Shown: positions 20,566-33,589 of the stretch, in pieces
How the letters are laid out: every line of letters starts with the position of its first letter
How positions within the stretch are numbered: the first letter of the stretch is position 1
Source: Kalmusia sp. IMI 367209
Taxonomy: Eukaryota > Ascomycota > Dothideomycetes > Pleosporales > Didymosphaeriaceae
Reading direction: 5' to 3'
Assembly (NCBI GenBank): GCA_027946365.1
Contig: JAPEUQ010000002.1
Location: forward strand, 620,001-684,000
Length of the DNA: 64,000 nucleotides
Notes under the pieces: generated by a model
Database searches by the model: none
What the model saw: the letters and a program-made list of their open reading frames with translations, nothing else
Told to the model about the DNA's origin: nothing
Made by a program: the position numbers and the translations under genes

Positions 20566-21753
20566 ATGGCACCATCATCCATTGCTTCCCAAATCCATCT
20601 CTACAACCCCACCTTCAAAAAGCCCAACCGTTCGTACTTGATCTACTTTATAACCGGCAACCCCGGTCTCATAGAATACTACCGGGTCTTTCTCGCACAC
20701 CTCTACGGCCTGCTCACCCGTGATATTACCTCACAAACGACATTCCACGTTTTCGGTCGGAGCCTCTCCGGCTTCGAAACCAGAAAAGAGGAGGGCGACA
20801 GCCCGCCATTCAGCCTCCAAGAACAAATTGCGCGGTCGCACACCGCGCTTGAGGACCTCGTGCGCAATGTGCGAGAGCGGGACGGTGTGCAAGATGTCCG
20901 AGTGATACTAATGGGGCATTCGGTAGGATCATACATTCTGCTTGAAATCATTAGAAGAGCTAGGGAGAGAGCGAAGGATGCTGGGGCAGAGCATGCGCGG
21001 ATAGTTGGCGGCGTGTGTCTCTTTCCGACTGTGACGCATATTGCGAAGAGCGACAGCGGGAGGAAGGCTACTGTATGTATTCAATTTATCAACGTTCGGC
21101 GATACGCTAGATACTGATCATGCCCAGCCTCTCCTTACACTCCCCTCTTTTGCCCTAGCCGCTTCCGTCATTGCTAAAGCCCTCACTTTCTTCGTTCCAA
21201 TCTCGGCTTTCTCCTTCCTCGTTCGCAGCATTATGTCTTTCCCACCAGACGCTGCGCGCGTCACAGCAGCATTCGGTTAGTAAATCTTGAATGAAAGCTT
21301 TTCTTTCAATACAACGTGCTTCTTCGATTCAAGCATCTCCTTCCTCCGAAATCAATTACTAATGTTTGTGCTCCCTCGGTTACAGTAAAATCTCCCCACG
21401 GCATCCACCAAGCCCTGCACATGGCCCGCGATGAAATGCTCCAAATAACAGACGACACATGGGACGCGGAGATCTGGGGTGCGGCACATGACTCCCCACA
21501 CCCACACCCGCGTCCCATTCTACGCTTCCTGTTCGCGAAGAAAGACCACTGGGTAGCGGAAGAGACCAGGGATGAATTGATCAGGGCACGGGGAAAGAAG
21601 GTTGAGGATGAAGAGGAGAGGGGATGGAAACCTGTCATGGAGGTCGATGAGGAAGAGGGGTGGCCTCATGGGTTTTGCATTCGGCACAGTATACCGGTTG
21701 CGGAGACTGTGGATAGGTATGTAAGGGAAATTATTAAGGAGGATGAGGGGTAG
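20566..21753 (+). CDS. Lipid-droplet-associated serine hydrolase (LDAH family)
   Basis: A 340-residue alpha/beta-hydrolase of the LDAH (formerly DUF2305) family, which acts on lipid esters at the lipid-droplet surface. Exons are 20566-21072, 21128-21275 and 21386-21753, with introns of 55 and 110 bp in phase. Family marks: YLIYFITGNPGLIEYY near the start (oxyanion region), the nucleophile elbow MGHSVGSY (Ser119), then GGVCLFPT and a hydrophobic segment (LLTLPSFALAASVIAKALTF) expected to bind membrane. Near the end come LFAKKDHWV (likely catalytic Asp/His region) and WPHGFCIRHS. I chose the ATG at 20566; the frame stays open upstream with no better ATG. Length is normal for the family. Confidence 0.9.
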
Positions 21754-21911
21754 TCATAGACATTTGCACGAATGGTGAACAGCATAGAGCAAAGCAAAAA
21801 CCTGCAGGAGCAATATGCTCCCGGCACCGCACGACAAGTCTAAGCCGAGGCTATCATATACGCAAAACGCTTCAGATCAGAGAATCATGCAACAAGGGCC
21901 TGACCTCAAAA

Positions 21912-24900
21912 CTAGTACATATAATCATCAAGATCCAACATCTGCGCCTCCAGTTGTCTTTGAGCCTGTACACCCACCTCTCTTCTCTCATTCTTTAATT
22001 TGTCCCCGTAACATAACTTTAGTAAATCCTTGACCGCCCGCATCGTAAAAAGCCCATTTGGCACACCAAAGCCCTTCTTGTACTCTTTCGCTCTCTGCAT
22101 AATAGCTTCTGGACCCGCATCGAACAAATCGAAGAATAACGCGGAGTTTTTGAGGTCAGCGGTGCTCTCGATGTTCTTGAGATTTTGTTGTAGGACAAGA
22201 ATGTTGAGCTGCATGAGCTTGCAGCCATCCTCGTTCATTGACTTGATGCGTGAGATGCAGAGATGAAGAAGGTACGTGTCCGCGAGAGATGAAAGACCAT
22301 TAATGATCTGCTTATATTGTGTATTTGGTAGATAGGTGGAAACTTCTGCATCGTAAGCTGTGAGGGTGGAGGTGAGAGCTTGGACTGTAGGGTCCGGATC
22401 TGAGAGTGCGGAGTCAAGCTTGTATGACTCTGAGATGGTGCCAGAGAGGGAATGCATGACAGTGAGGCGGAGATTCACGTGGAGCATGCGGTGCACGAGT
22501 GTGGCTAGTTTCCGGTACGTATCTACAACCATGTCTAACTGGCTATTAGGTATAGTATTAGCAAGAGGACGTATGCAAGCGACATGGAAATCTTGGAACT
22601 TACCCTGCAGTCTCCTGATTTAGTGGTAGATAGACCGCGGTACCCTCCGTCCTTGATTCTGCGACGAATGTCCATCGTCTATTATGACGCTGGTTTCCGA
22701 TCTGCGGTTTGGAAGAGTCCGTGGCTCGGTTACTGATATGTCGCAATTGGAACACTTTAGTTGCGAGCCACTTCATGCTTGTGTACAGCAAGCATAATGT
22801 CTGTAGGGTTTTCTTATCACGGACGATGTCTTGTTGATCCAGCGGAGACTTTTCAGCCTCGGCTATTATCAGATTGATCTCAGAATCCGTGAGTTCAGTC
22901 ACCTTGTCGGCATCCGCTTGGAACAAGAGGCCTATGGTTTCTCCAATCTCGCTTTCGAATTCAGAGTAAGCCGCACATGCCTTGAGTAGACTAGATCCCG
23001 GTGCCTTTGGCTGTGCCCTCGCCATCATGGCCTTGTAACTGCCGACGCATTTCTCACCATAAGTTCTCATCTGAGTTATGATGAGCTGCGAGAAAGCCTG
23101 GTCGTGAGGTAAGTTGTCAAGCATCTTGCAGAATGCTGTTATAAGTGTGAAAAACTTGACGGTGCCTTTGAAGATTGGTTTTTTGGAGTGATGTGACCAT
23201 TGTGGATCCTCTTGGAAAGCGTCCAACTCGATGAAGGTCTTGTCAGAAAGCTCGTTGAGTGTGTCGTCCAGCTGAGGAAGGAAGACGTTGACAAGGAAGT
23301 CGTCAAGGAAAGAATGTAAGGTACTGATGACAATATCTGACCCTGAAGGTACAACTTCTTTCAACCGATTTAAAAAGTCAAGGGAAGGAGGTAACAAAAT
23401 GCCCATGTTAAACACACTCGGTTCGACAAGCAGCTTGTGTCCTGTGGCACTACCATCAAGATTGGAGCTGGTGTTATTGGATACATCTTCAGGTATTTTC
23501 GAATCAGAGACGAGACCAGGTACGGAGGACTTCAGGATAAACTCGAGATCGTCACGCTCCTCAGCAAGGTCAGTTGATTTCATATCCATGTCTGAGAGCT
23601 TGAACATTCGCTTATTTCTGTCGCGTGGTGCACGCGAATATAGGCTTCCACCTGCGGCCTTGCCTTGTCCACTTCGGCCACCGAAGTCACCGTCTGTTGC
23701 GAGGTAGTCATGAAGTAATGAGCGGATCTGTAAAGGAGTCAGCAAAGAAGGTATAAGAGAATAGTATTACTAACCTCATTCTGAAAAAGCTTCCATAACT
23801 CTTTGAAGCCACGCGTTAATGGAGTGCTAGAAGAATCTCGGATGCCGTCCCTGCGGACGATCCCAGCGACCACATCATACACTACGCGGTGACTTTCGGC
23901 GATGGCCTCGAATCGTGCGAAGAGGGTCCATAATAGATCATTCAGCACCCCTGTGCGCAGCTCGTCGCTTTCAGCGGCAATATTGCGCTTCCCCTCTTTT
24001 CTAGCGGCATAAGCGCGTATAATGCTAGGATGTCGTTGCGCAACTTCATTATTGGACTTTTCCACGACTCTGTATAACTCTACCGGTAGACGTTCATGGA
24101 TTGTGTCTACCGCAATATCGAGGCGATTCATCTTGTTCAGTGATTCTACGATAAGCCTTATGTACTCGAAAGTGTCCGCTTCTGGGTTGCGCTGCGAATC
24201 GTCGATCATCTGCGGCAGAGTGAGAAAAATCTTGCTCAGGGTGCAAAGGACCTACCGGTTCGGATGTGTCTAGGTCGGACAGAAATTGATATAGTTTTCT
24301 CCCACGTGCATCAGTCTGAGTACGCTCGGCCACATCGCCTTTGGGCTGGTTTTGCGCATATATCTTCCACCTATCCTCGCAGTATGGTGATTTGAGGTAG
24401 AGGTGATTGTGCAGCTCTTCCAAGAGAATATCAGTCAAAGAGTGTTCTTGATTGCTCAGATAGGTACGAAGTTCACTGAGAGCACCAATCTTCTCCATCT
24501 CTGACCTCCGAATCATGCGCAGTGCATCCTGGAGTATATCCACAGCTGTTAAGAAGCGCTTTTCCGAGATGCGGGCCTCCAGCTTGTCCGGAACTAGCTG
24601 CAATTGCTCAATGATGTTAAGCACCTGGATCATCTCATCATAGTTCTGCGAAGAAGTTGCGAACTCCTTTAGCTCTGGTTTTGTTGTGGACAGATGCGAC
24701 TTCGCCTGTGTCAAGGATTCTTTGAGGGTCCTGACGCGAGACTGGGACTGCTGTAAGCTGGTCTGTATCTTGTGGAACGTGCCGATAGAGCTGTTGAAGC
24801 CCTGGTGGTGCTCTGCCTTCGGTCAGCAAGCCTTTCGGTACATGCTTCAGAATGGCCTACCGTTGACAATGGCCTTGAGGGCGCGCTGCAAGTCCTGGTG

Positions 24901-25413
24901 TGTTTGCCGAAATTCACCATACTGGCCCGCCAGTCCCAGCGAGCTCGAGTCCATGAGCTTTAACGCTATTTCTACTGGGACGCAGTTCTCAGAAGTCATG
25001 AACTCCCAATTCTGCCTTATGTACTTCAGTACTTCCTCCATCTGGTGACTTCCATTTCCGTAGCTGGCCCCGGGACCACCTCCATACCTCTGTTCGCCGC
25101 TTCTCCTATGCTCCCCACTCCTTCGGTTGGCCCGCGAGCGCTCAAGGCTAGTGGGTCTCTGCACCTGGGGAGCCTCCTCCTCGCGGTCGGTGGCAGCGAA
25201 GCCGCCGTAGCCGCCATAGCCGCCTGGACGACGCCGCCTTTCTCCACTCGAGCGCTCTCGATCTGTATTCTGCTGCTCCGCACTGGGTCTCCTGGGGTAC
25301 TTATCCTCAGCATCTCCGAAGCCACCATAACCACCTTCGCGGGAGGAGTAGCCGTTGGTATAGCCCCCGGACCCATTCGTCCTGGAGCGAAAGCCGCCTG
25401 GCTCGCGCGACAT
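21912..25413 (-). CDS. SEC8: Exocyst complex component SEC8
   Basis: The Sec8 subunit of the exocyst, the octamer that tethers secretory vesicles to the plasma membrane at growing tips. Five exons (25413-24861, 24812-24256, 24209-23775, 23727-22604, 22542-21912) with introns of 46-61 bp code for 1099 residues, normal length. The first 140 residues are Gly/Arg/Ser-rich and low complexity (GGYGGYGGF). The conserved Sec8 N-terminal domain follows: MEEVLKYIRQNWEFMTSENC, VPVEIALKLMDSSSLGL, the coiled region RVRTLKESL, then STTKPELKEFATSSQNYD, EARISEKRFLTAVDILQDA and SPYCEDRWK. The C-terminal half is helical and ends in LEAQMLDLDDYMY. It is transcribed away from CTR9 from a shared 521-bp promoter. 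Confidence 0.95.
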
Positions 25414-25934
25414 GGCGCTCTTATGATTCGTGTGCGGTATCGCAGGTAGAAACAGGTCTCATGGCGTTTGTGGTGTGTCGTGCGCGTCGCTATTGCCGCA
25501 TTGTCGGATATGCTAGCGGGGGAGTTGTTGGGGAGAGGTGGAAGGCACGATCGACGTGTCGCAAGCACCAGTGAAGGAGCAGGAGGGCTGAGGCAGGTAC
25601 TGCGGGAGAAACAGTAGATTCGAATCGGGCGTGAGCGCAAAGCAGCAGCCAAATATGTCGCTGCTCTCTCCTTGCGGTTCCTCCTGTTGCAGCGGCACCT
25701 CCGCGTCGCGTCGCCAAGCACTGGAGCTCGGCGCACGTTTTTCCGGCGCCGTGAAGCTCCCCATTCTTCGTCGCGCCCATCACGCAAACACCGCAGCTGT
25801 GTCCTCTCACCTCTCACCTCTGTTTGCACCTGCCCTCTCGCCTCTCCTCACACGGCTGGAGATGCTCTGATAGCCGCCTTCTATCTACGCCCACGCTCAC
25901 GCCTACTCAACTCGCTCTTCCGCGTTGCCTCGCC
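25414..25934. promoter_or_regulatory. Bidirectional promoter of SEC8 and CTR9
   Basis: The two start codons are 521 bp apart and face away from each other. The stretch is CT- or AG-rich near both genes and holds no gene of its own. ORFs here are upstream extensions or other frames of SEC8 and CTR9. Confidence 0.55.
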
Positions 25935-28900
25935 ATGGCGGCTGTCAACGGCGCAAACGGCGTGAACGGCGCCGCTTTCTCGTTTCCTCCTGCGCGCTTT
26001 TCCAGAGTACCCGAGTCCATCTCGGTCCCCGTGGCTGAGGAGGGTGGCGATGTGCTCGACATCGAAATCGGGCTCGACGAAGAAATCCAGGACGACCCAA
26101 CCGAGCTGTGCACGTTGCTAGAGTCGGAGCACAGCGCCAAAACTACCTGGGTTACGGTCGCCATAGCATATGCGAAGCACAAGAAGCTCGATGTGGCAAT
26201 AGAAGTGCTGGGGAAAGCTATCAGCGTGTTTGCGCAAGCGCGCGCCGACGACCGCCTCAGCATCCTCAACGGCATGTGCTGGCTCTACCTGCTCAAGTGT
26301 CGCGAAGCACCGCGCGTAAAGAGGGACCACGACCCTGAAATTAAGACCAAGGACTTCTATATCCAAGCGGCCACCAGCGTCCTCAATGATGCGTCGCGCA
26401 TCAGCCCCTCGTACCCACCGCTCTTCCTCGCGCGCGGCGTTCTATATCTGCTGCGCGCTTCGCTGCAGGTCCCTTCGACCGCAGGCGGCCCGAATGCCAT
26501 CAGCGTCGAGCGCATGGATACCCTCAAGCAGGCGGCCAAGTGTTTCGAAGATGCCCTCCGGGCGTCACAAGGCAAGAACTTGATGGCTAAGATGGGCAAA
26601 GCGAGGGTCAGCTACTCCATGGGCAAATATCCGGAGGCATTGAAGGGATACCAGAACATCTTAGAGAACTCGCCTGGCCTGATTGATCCGGATCCACGCA
26701 TTGGTATCGGTTGCTGCTTCTGGCAGCTTGGCTTTAAAGACGATGCTGCTGGCGCATGGCAGCGTTCGCTCGACCTGAACCCCAAGTCGAAGATTGCCCT
26801 GACGCTGCTTGGTCTGCACACATTGCACCGGACCGCGAACCTTCCTGCCACAGACCCTTCTTTCGCGAGCCTGACTAAGAAGTCCATCACCGATTACGTC
26901 GCTCCATCGATGAAGCTGGACAACAAGTATCCTCTTACGTGCGCCACACTGAGCAAATGGTACAACATCACCAAAGACGTGGGCAAAGTGGAGACGCTCT
27001 CCCGACGTGCCATCGAGCTTACGGACGTCAATGCCATAGCTAGTGACGGCTGGTATCAACTCGCCAGGAAAGAACATCAGCTCGAAGACATGGTCAAAGC
27101 GGCAGACTTCTACTCGAAATCCGATCAGGCCCGTGGTGGTGATGACCGGGGATACATACCCGCCAAATTTGGATCTGCTCAAATGAGGGTGCTGAAACAT
27201 GATTACGATGGAGCCAAGTTCCGATTAGAGAAGATCTTGCAACAGCAGCCGATTGTCGAAGCGCAGACGCTTTTGGGTACCCTTTATGCAGAAGACGTCT
27301 TCGCCGCACAAGGAGGGAAGTCTTCCGATGACAAGTCAGCCGAGTTGAAGAAAGCACTGAAGTATCTAGAAGATGTGCAAAAGGCATGGAAAGACCCGAA
27401 GAGGAAACTAATTCCAGACCCAGCCGTCTTACTCAATCTTGCCAGACTGTATGAAGCTGATCATCCAGAAAAGAGTCTCAAGTGCCTTGAGGAAGTCGAA
27501 CAGATTGAGCTGGACGGCATACCGGAAGAGGACTACCCCCAAGACATCGAAGATGAAGCAGAACTCAAGAACGCACTCCGCGAGCTCTTGCCGCCTCAAT
27601 TGCTTAACAACATGGCATGTTTTCACTATCAGGCGGAACGCTATCTTCGCGCGCGAGAATTGTTTCAAGCAGCACTTCAGGGTTGTGTGAAAGCCGCGGA
27701 TAGGGACGAAAGTATCGATACCGATGCACTTGTCACTTCCATAAGCTACAATTTGGGTCGAACCTATGAGGCTGAAGGGATGCTGAATGAAGCAAAGGAT
27801 GTTTTCGAAGGTCTTCAGAAGCGCCATCCCAACTACATCGACGCACAGATTCGTCTAGCATACATTGCTTTGCGGCAGCAACCCACAGATGAGGGCCCAC
27901 GGGCAGTCAAGGAGCTCATCAAAAGCCACGACGATAATCTCGAGGTCCGTGCCCTTTACGGGTGGTACGCGAACAAATCGAAGAAGCGAGGTGTGATCCT
28001 GGCAGAGGACCAAGAGCAGCGCCATTATAAGCACACGTTGCAAAAGTTTGACAAGCATGATACATATTCACTTACTGGCATGGGTAACATCCACCTCACC
28101 ATTGCCCGCGAGATGCGTCGGGATACGGAGCAAGATAAGGAGAAGCGTCGAAAGATGTATGAGCGAGCTGTTGAATTCTTCAATAAAGTCTTGGAGCTAG
28201 ACCCGAGGAATGCATACGCAGCCCAAGGTATCGCCATTGCTCTAGCAGAAGATAAAAAGGACCATTCGACTAGCCTTCAGATCTTCACTAAAGTCAAGGA
28301 CACCCTCAAAGACTTTAACGTGTACATGAATCTGGGACACACGTATGCCGAGCTCAAACAGTACGCTCGTGCAATTGAGAACGTAAGTACAGCGCCCTTT
28401 TCCGTGACGGTTGCTGACATGTGCTAGTATGAGACAGCCTTGTCGAAGAAACCGCACGACCTTAACACCCTAGCTTGCCTTGGTCGTGTTTGGTTCATCC
28501 GAGGGAAAGGTGAACAGAACCTAAGCCACATGAAGACCGCATTGGACTACTCCCAACAAGCTCTCATCCTGGCGCCGAACCAGAATCACTTCCAATTCAA
28601 CGTCGCTTTCATGCAAATACAGATTGCGCAACTCGTCTATACCCTCAAAGATACTCAACGGACTTTAGTCGATGTCGAAGAAGCACAGCAGGGGTTGGAC
28701 GAAGCTATCAAGATGTTCGAAACCGTCGCAAACTCGGAGAACCCACCGTACCCTAAGGACGATATCATCCAGCGAGCGAATATGGGCCGCAACACCATGG
28801 CGAACCAGTTGAAACGTGCACACGACAAGCAAAAGGAGTACGAGGACGAGAATGCCAGCAAACTCCAGGCAGCACGTGAAGCTCGTGAAGCTGAAATCAA

Positions 28901-29522
28901 GAAGCGCGAGGACGAGAAGCGGAAAGCAACCGAAGAACAAGCAGAAAGGTCTCGCAAGATTATGGAAGAGCGCCAGAAGCTTGAGGAGCGCGATCGCGAG
29001 TACATGGAGAGGCGTCGTGAGGAGGAACGCAGACGCCAGGAGCTCATCGACGACAGCGAAGTGCGCAAATCAGAGCGGAGACAGAATCGTGGCAAGGGTG
29101 GCAAACGCAAGAAGAAGGGCGACATGGACGATTCGGAAACGGAAGCTGGTGGGTCTGACTCGGATAGGCCAAGAAGGCGGAAGAGTGCGTCTGGTACGGA
29201 GGGTCTCTCGGACGAGGAGCGCCCGCGCACCAAGAAGAGGAAACTGGCGAGGAAGAGCGAGCCCGCTGGCAAGTACAAGTCTGCGGAATTCGTTGATGAT
29301 GATGATAGTGACGACGCGGATGCGGCGCGGGCTCCGATGAACGGCGATGCAGATGCAGCGCCTAGTAGGGCCGCGAGTGAGAGCGACGACGAAACCATCT
29401 CGGCGCCACGAGGTGGGCGCAAGCGGGTGATTGACGAGGACGAAGATGAGGACGACGAAGAAACGGCGGTGCCGAGAGCGAACGGCGATATGATGGTGGC
29501 GGATGAAGAAGAGGATGAGTAG
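25935..29522 (+). CDS. CTR9: CTR9, TPR subunit of the PAF1 transcription elongation complex
   Basis: The scaffold subunit of the nuclear PAF1 complex, which travels with RNA polymerase II and promotes H2B ubiquitylation and H3K4/K36 methylation. Two exons (25935-28382, 28428-29522; 45-bp phase-0 intron) give 1180 residues, the normal size. The N-terminal segment includes DVLDIEIGLDEEIQDDPTEL. TPR repeats fill most of residues 90-860, for example YYKALEI-like helices such as RARELFQAALQGC and ERAVEFFNKVLELDPRNAYA. The C-terminal 250 residues are charged coiled coil (EERQKLEERDREYMERRREE), then acidic Ser-rich sequence with basic clusters (GKGGKRKKKG) and a DDDDSDD-type acidic end. I start at MAAVNGANG (25935) because the upstream in-frame sequence is not protein-like. 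Confidence 0.95.
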
Positions 29523-30990
29523 TCGCTTGCACGCGACTTTGGGATGGATCTAGGAGAATTGTTTATATCAAAGTTTCATGCATTAGCGCCGAGGCGTTTG
29601 GTGGGTTGGTATGGCTTATTTTGTATACCAGGAAAAGGACAGAGTGTATAGTATGAATAGATTATGGACGCTATCCATGGATTCGAATATAGGTGCCATG
29701 GAATGAGTGCGTATGGAGACAGTTATTTGCTGTAGTGGGTGTATCATGTTAGGACGATATCGAGCCTATTTTTGACGTTGCGGTGTGCTTTCACGGACTG
29801 GTGATCTTGTGCCTCGAACCTCTCTGAAGGTTGGTACTGCACAACCCAAGTGCAGTACATTGTCTTCCTGGTACGGTCATAGGGAGAGGACATGGAATAG
29901 AAGGTTTTCGTCTTGTGATTCGTCTCTTCCTGCCAGTGTTCAACGGGACTAGACCCACAAAGCGTGCGAGCAAACCTCGTCCTGAAGCTAAATGCTGCAC
30001 GTTCAGCATGCACATCACCCCACAAATCATGCCCACTTTCCTGCGTGGTCCGACGGCGTGGTTCCCCCACGCGTGTGCCAGCACTGAGCCGCGGGTGAGC
30101 TGGGATGAAGGCACATGCAACTGCAGCCTTGGTAACATCAACACTGAGCTCGGTTCGCACAGCCTTGGGAGCCAGCAAGATGAAATTTTCTTCGGAAGCG
30201 AACAAAGCACCCGATTATCCTGTGCCAAAGCCTCATTTCGCCAATATGGGACAGTATAGGAAGGTGAGAGGACTGCTCTTCCATGGCGTGGATGAGGATA
30301 GTTGAAGCGACGATTGCGTCGTTTGAAATTCAGAAGGACCTCGGGACAAGCTCAGCTCGTACAGGGCGCCAGGATGTAGCCGCTGCTTCTAGAATTTCTT
30401 TGCAGGGTGCATAGTCAAGCAAATCGTTCTTTGCATCGGGGGCTCCCGAGCAATGCGAGCCTACCATGGGTTCTGTTGGCAAGTTGGCAAGCTAATGGCA
30501 CCCGGCTTACGGTCACCAGAGCATCAGCGCCATCAGCCAATGCGGCTCTGCGGAGCAGCAGATGCGGCGTCCGCTAAGCGCGCCAGAAGGCTCCTTTTGG
30601 TGTTCTGGGGTGGTTTGCGCGATCTCTCGTGGAAAAGACGACTGCTGCTAAGACGGGAGGACCATCCCAAAGCAGACTAGGCGGGTCAGCTCGACATGGC
30701 AAACCATCCTTCCTCCGATCACGACATTGACGCCGGGACCGTCGCGAAGACCCGTCTGCTCTCGACAGGGAAACTGTTGGGTAACAGAGTAGCACCCGCC
30801 GCCAGCACGTCATCGGTCTTCGTCGGCATAGGCCGCGGCCGCACCGAAGTGCCTCTGAAAACTTCGCCATTATGGCGTGGCCGTGCGAAACGAGCGCTGG
30901 CCAGGTCTCAGCATCCTTGGTTGCCATTCTCGCTGGCCACCAAGTAACGCTTGGAACCGCGTATAAGGCCTTGTGCGGACCGCGTGCACC
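29523..30990. other. Intergenic between CTR9 and the methionine permease
   Basis: About 1.47 kb. It should hold the CTR9 terminator and a long 5' region for the permease. ORFs of 60-180 codons on both strands (for example 29744-30259 and 30574-31125) have no recognisable motifs and overlap each other in several frames, so I read none as a gene. Confidence 0.4.
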
Positions 30991-32683
30991 ATGTCCAGCG
31001 AAACGACACCCCTTCTTGCGTCTGCCTCTGCGTCTGCGCCCGCAATGTCCAAGTTCTTCAAGCACGGGGGCTCGACAGCGACCACCACTCCGGACGAGGT
31101 CAAGGCCACTGATGGTGCTCCCCACGATGTCGATGAGGGCTCGCTCTTCCAGGTCCGCCAGGCAAAGCGCCAGATCGGCGTCACGTCCGCCGTCTTCCTC
31201 ATCTTCAACCGCATGATCGGGACTGGTATCTTCGCGACACCCAGTGCCATCTTCTCGCTGTCCGGCAGCGTAGGACTATCTCTATTCATCTGGGTTGCAG
31301 GAATGTTGATCGCCGCTGCGGGTATGGCCGTCTATCTGGAGTTTGGCACCGCAATACCCCGCAATGGTGGAGAGAAAAATTATCTCGAGTACGTCTATCG
31401 CAAGCCTCGCTTCCTGGCCACCGGATTGTACACCGGCTACGTGATCCTGCTCGGCTGGGCTGGCTCGAACTCTGTCGTCTTCGGAGAATACATCCTGCAC
31501 GCCGCCAACGTCGAGGTCAACCGCTGGAACCAGCGCGGTATTGGTCTTGCGTGCATCACTACCGCCTTCCTCATCCACGGTCTGGCACTCAAGTGGGGGC
31601 TCAGGCTCCAGAACCTGCTCGGTGTGATCAAGCTCCTGATCATCCTCTTGATCGTCGTCTCGGGATGGGCCGCTTTGGGTGGAGCTCTCAAGATCGACAA
31701 GCCGCACAACTTCGACAATGCCTTCAAGGGAACGACCGGAAGTGCTTATGGCGTTGTCACCGCACTGTACAATGTCATCTGGAGCTACATCGGATACAGC
31801 AATGCCAACTATGCCCTGAGCGAGACTAAAAATCCCGTCCGAACTTTGAAGATTGCCGCACCTCTGGCTCTGACCTCGGTGGCAATCCTGTACATGTTCG
31901 TCAACATCGCATATTTTGCAGCAGTCCCCGCAGAAGAAATCATCTCCTCGAAGCGCCTCGTCGCAGCGTCTCTCTTCCGCAACGTATTTGGACCAAAGGC
32001 CGAGCGCGCCCTCTCCGTCTTCGTCGCCCTCTCCGCCTTCGGAAACGTCCTCAGCGTCATCTTTTCACAAGGCCGGCTCGTCCAGGAGCTCGGCCGCGAA
32101 GGCATCCTCCCCTTCTCGCGCTTCTGGGCCAGCAACAGACCCTTCAACGCCCCGCTCGCCGGCCTCTTCGAGCACTGGCTCGTCTCCGTCATCATCATGC
32201 TCGCCCCGCCCCAGGCGATGCTTACAACTTCATCCTCAAGTAAGTTTTTTCAAGAAAACAACCCCCCACCCACCATGGCGCCACGATTACTAACAGCATC
32301 CCAGCGTCATCTCGTACCCGCTCGCCATCGTCAACGTCTTCGTAGCCGGCGCCCTCATCCACCTCTACCTCCACAAAGCAGCCTGGCAATGGAACCCGCC
32401 CATCAAAGCCACGCTCCCCGTCGCCGTCTTCTTCCTGCTCAGCAACATCTACCTGACGGTTGCGCCGTTCGTGCCGCCCTCCGACGGCAACAGCGTCTAC
32501 GAGTCGCTGCCTTACTACCTGCACTGCGTCGTCGGCATCGGCATCATCGTCGCTGGCGGCGTGTATTGGGTCATCTGGGCGATTGTTCTGCCCAAGGTGG
32601 GCCGGTATAGGCTCGAGAGGGAGGTCGTTGTGGATGATATTGATGGGTGGGAGAGGCATGTGTTTAGGCGCGTGCCGAATTAG
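30991..32683 (+). CDS. High-affinity methionine permease (MUP1-like), reading frame broken by one base
   Basis: An APC-family permease importing methionine. The start is MSSETTPLLASAS at 30991. Helix 1 has NRMIGTGIFATPSAIF, followed by VYLEFGTAIPRNGGEKNYLE, the substrate-binding region and IWSYIGYSNANYALSETKNP. Exon 1 ends at 32239, intron 32240-32304 (65 bp), exon 2 32305-32683. The exons sum to 1628 bp, one base short of a multiple of three. The break is at 32208-32214: the frame reads LAPPQAM, whereas relatives read LAPPPGDAYNF, and the second frame continues correctly (DAYNFIL, then NVISYPLAIVNVFVAG). It coincides with a ccgcccc run, so a consensus error is as likely as a real inactivating deletion. 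Otherwise about 542 residues and twelve helices are intact. Confidence 0.88.
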
Positions 32684-33589
32684 AAGACGTGGGGGGAACG
32701 CTGAGACGAATTATAGGATAATTCAAGAAAACTTAATTCCATATTGTTCTTCTTCATTTTTACATCGTTGGCTGAAAAGCACATCTTCGTTTGACCCCAC
32801 GTGACCTCGTATTGCAATGTACCGCGTCCCAAGCTAGGCAGTGTGTAGACTTGTTGACCGCGTTCTAGCGTTACTCCGTGATCACATGGTCTAGTGCCAA
32901 CAACAATCAGCCAAATCGTCCTCCTCGGAATGAAGTACCTCTACTACAAAAAGAAAAACACTCTTTGATGCATGTCTGGCAAGGGTAAGAGAAAGATAGT
33001 GCAAGGTTGCTCTTCAATCCCGATGCTTAAATTGGCACGAATTGTGTTATTCTACGGTGTTTCTCGTATTCTCTCGGTATCGGAGTCTTCGTTCATTTCA
33101 GATGTCTACCCAAATGATTTTTTTCCATTCGGTATATTCTGCAGTCCTCTAACTGTTCACTTTCATTTGCGTTATGTGTATGGGATCAAATCTCGTTTTC
33201 TGTGCTCCGGTGTGACTTATAATCTGTACTCGTACAAGCTGCAATCGCGAAAGAGCGAATCGTTCTAGACTTTGGGAAAAAACGACATGCGCCAAGTTGT
33301 CTCATAATACCTAATTATTCCGCGAATAACTTTTGATCTGACTACCCGGATAGCTCCTCGCAGATACCTTTTTTTAAAGTGCTAAGACTCGGCCCACATT
33401 ATAGAACAAACCTCCAGGCGTACACGCGCATCCCTAACCCCCACCACCATCCATCCCTCTCCAGACTACAGATGCACACTCAAGAATGTGTAACCTTGCA
33501 CCGCCCGTTCGCTGCGCAGACTTTGTATAGTAGATGGCGAAATGGCACTCGGATACAACAATAAACTTTTCGTTGAGACCCTGATGAAT
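32684..33589. other. Convergent intergenic region
   Basis: About 900 bp between the 3' ends of the permease (+) and thioesterase (-). It is AT-richer than the genes. ORFs such as 32972-33268 look random. Presumably two terminators; no repeat was seen. Confidence 0.35.

Noticed and set aside
25026..25829. 267-codon minus ORF over the SEC8 N-terminus and promoter
   Set aside because: Another frame of the low-complexity SEC8 head plus the bidirectional promoter.
28655..29422. 255-codon Ser/Leu-rich minus ORF
   Set aside because: Antisense of the charged CTR9 C-terminal coiled coil; composition is a codon-complement artefact.
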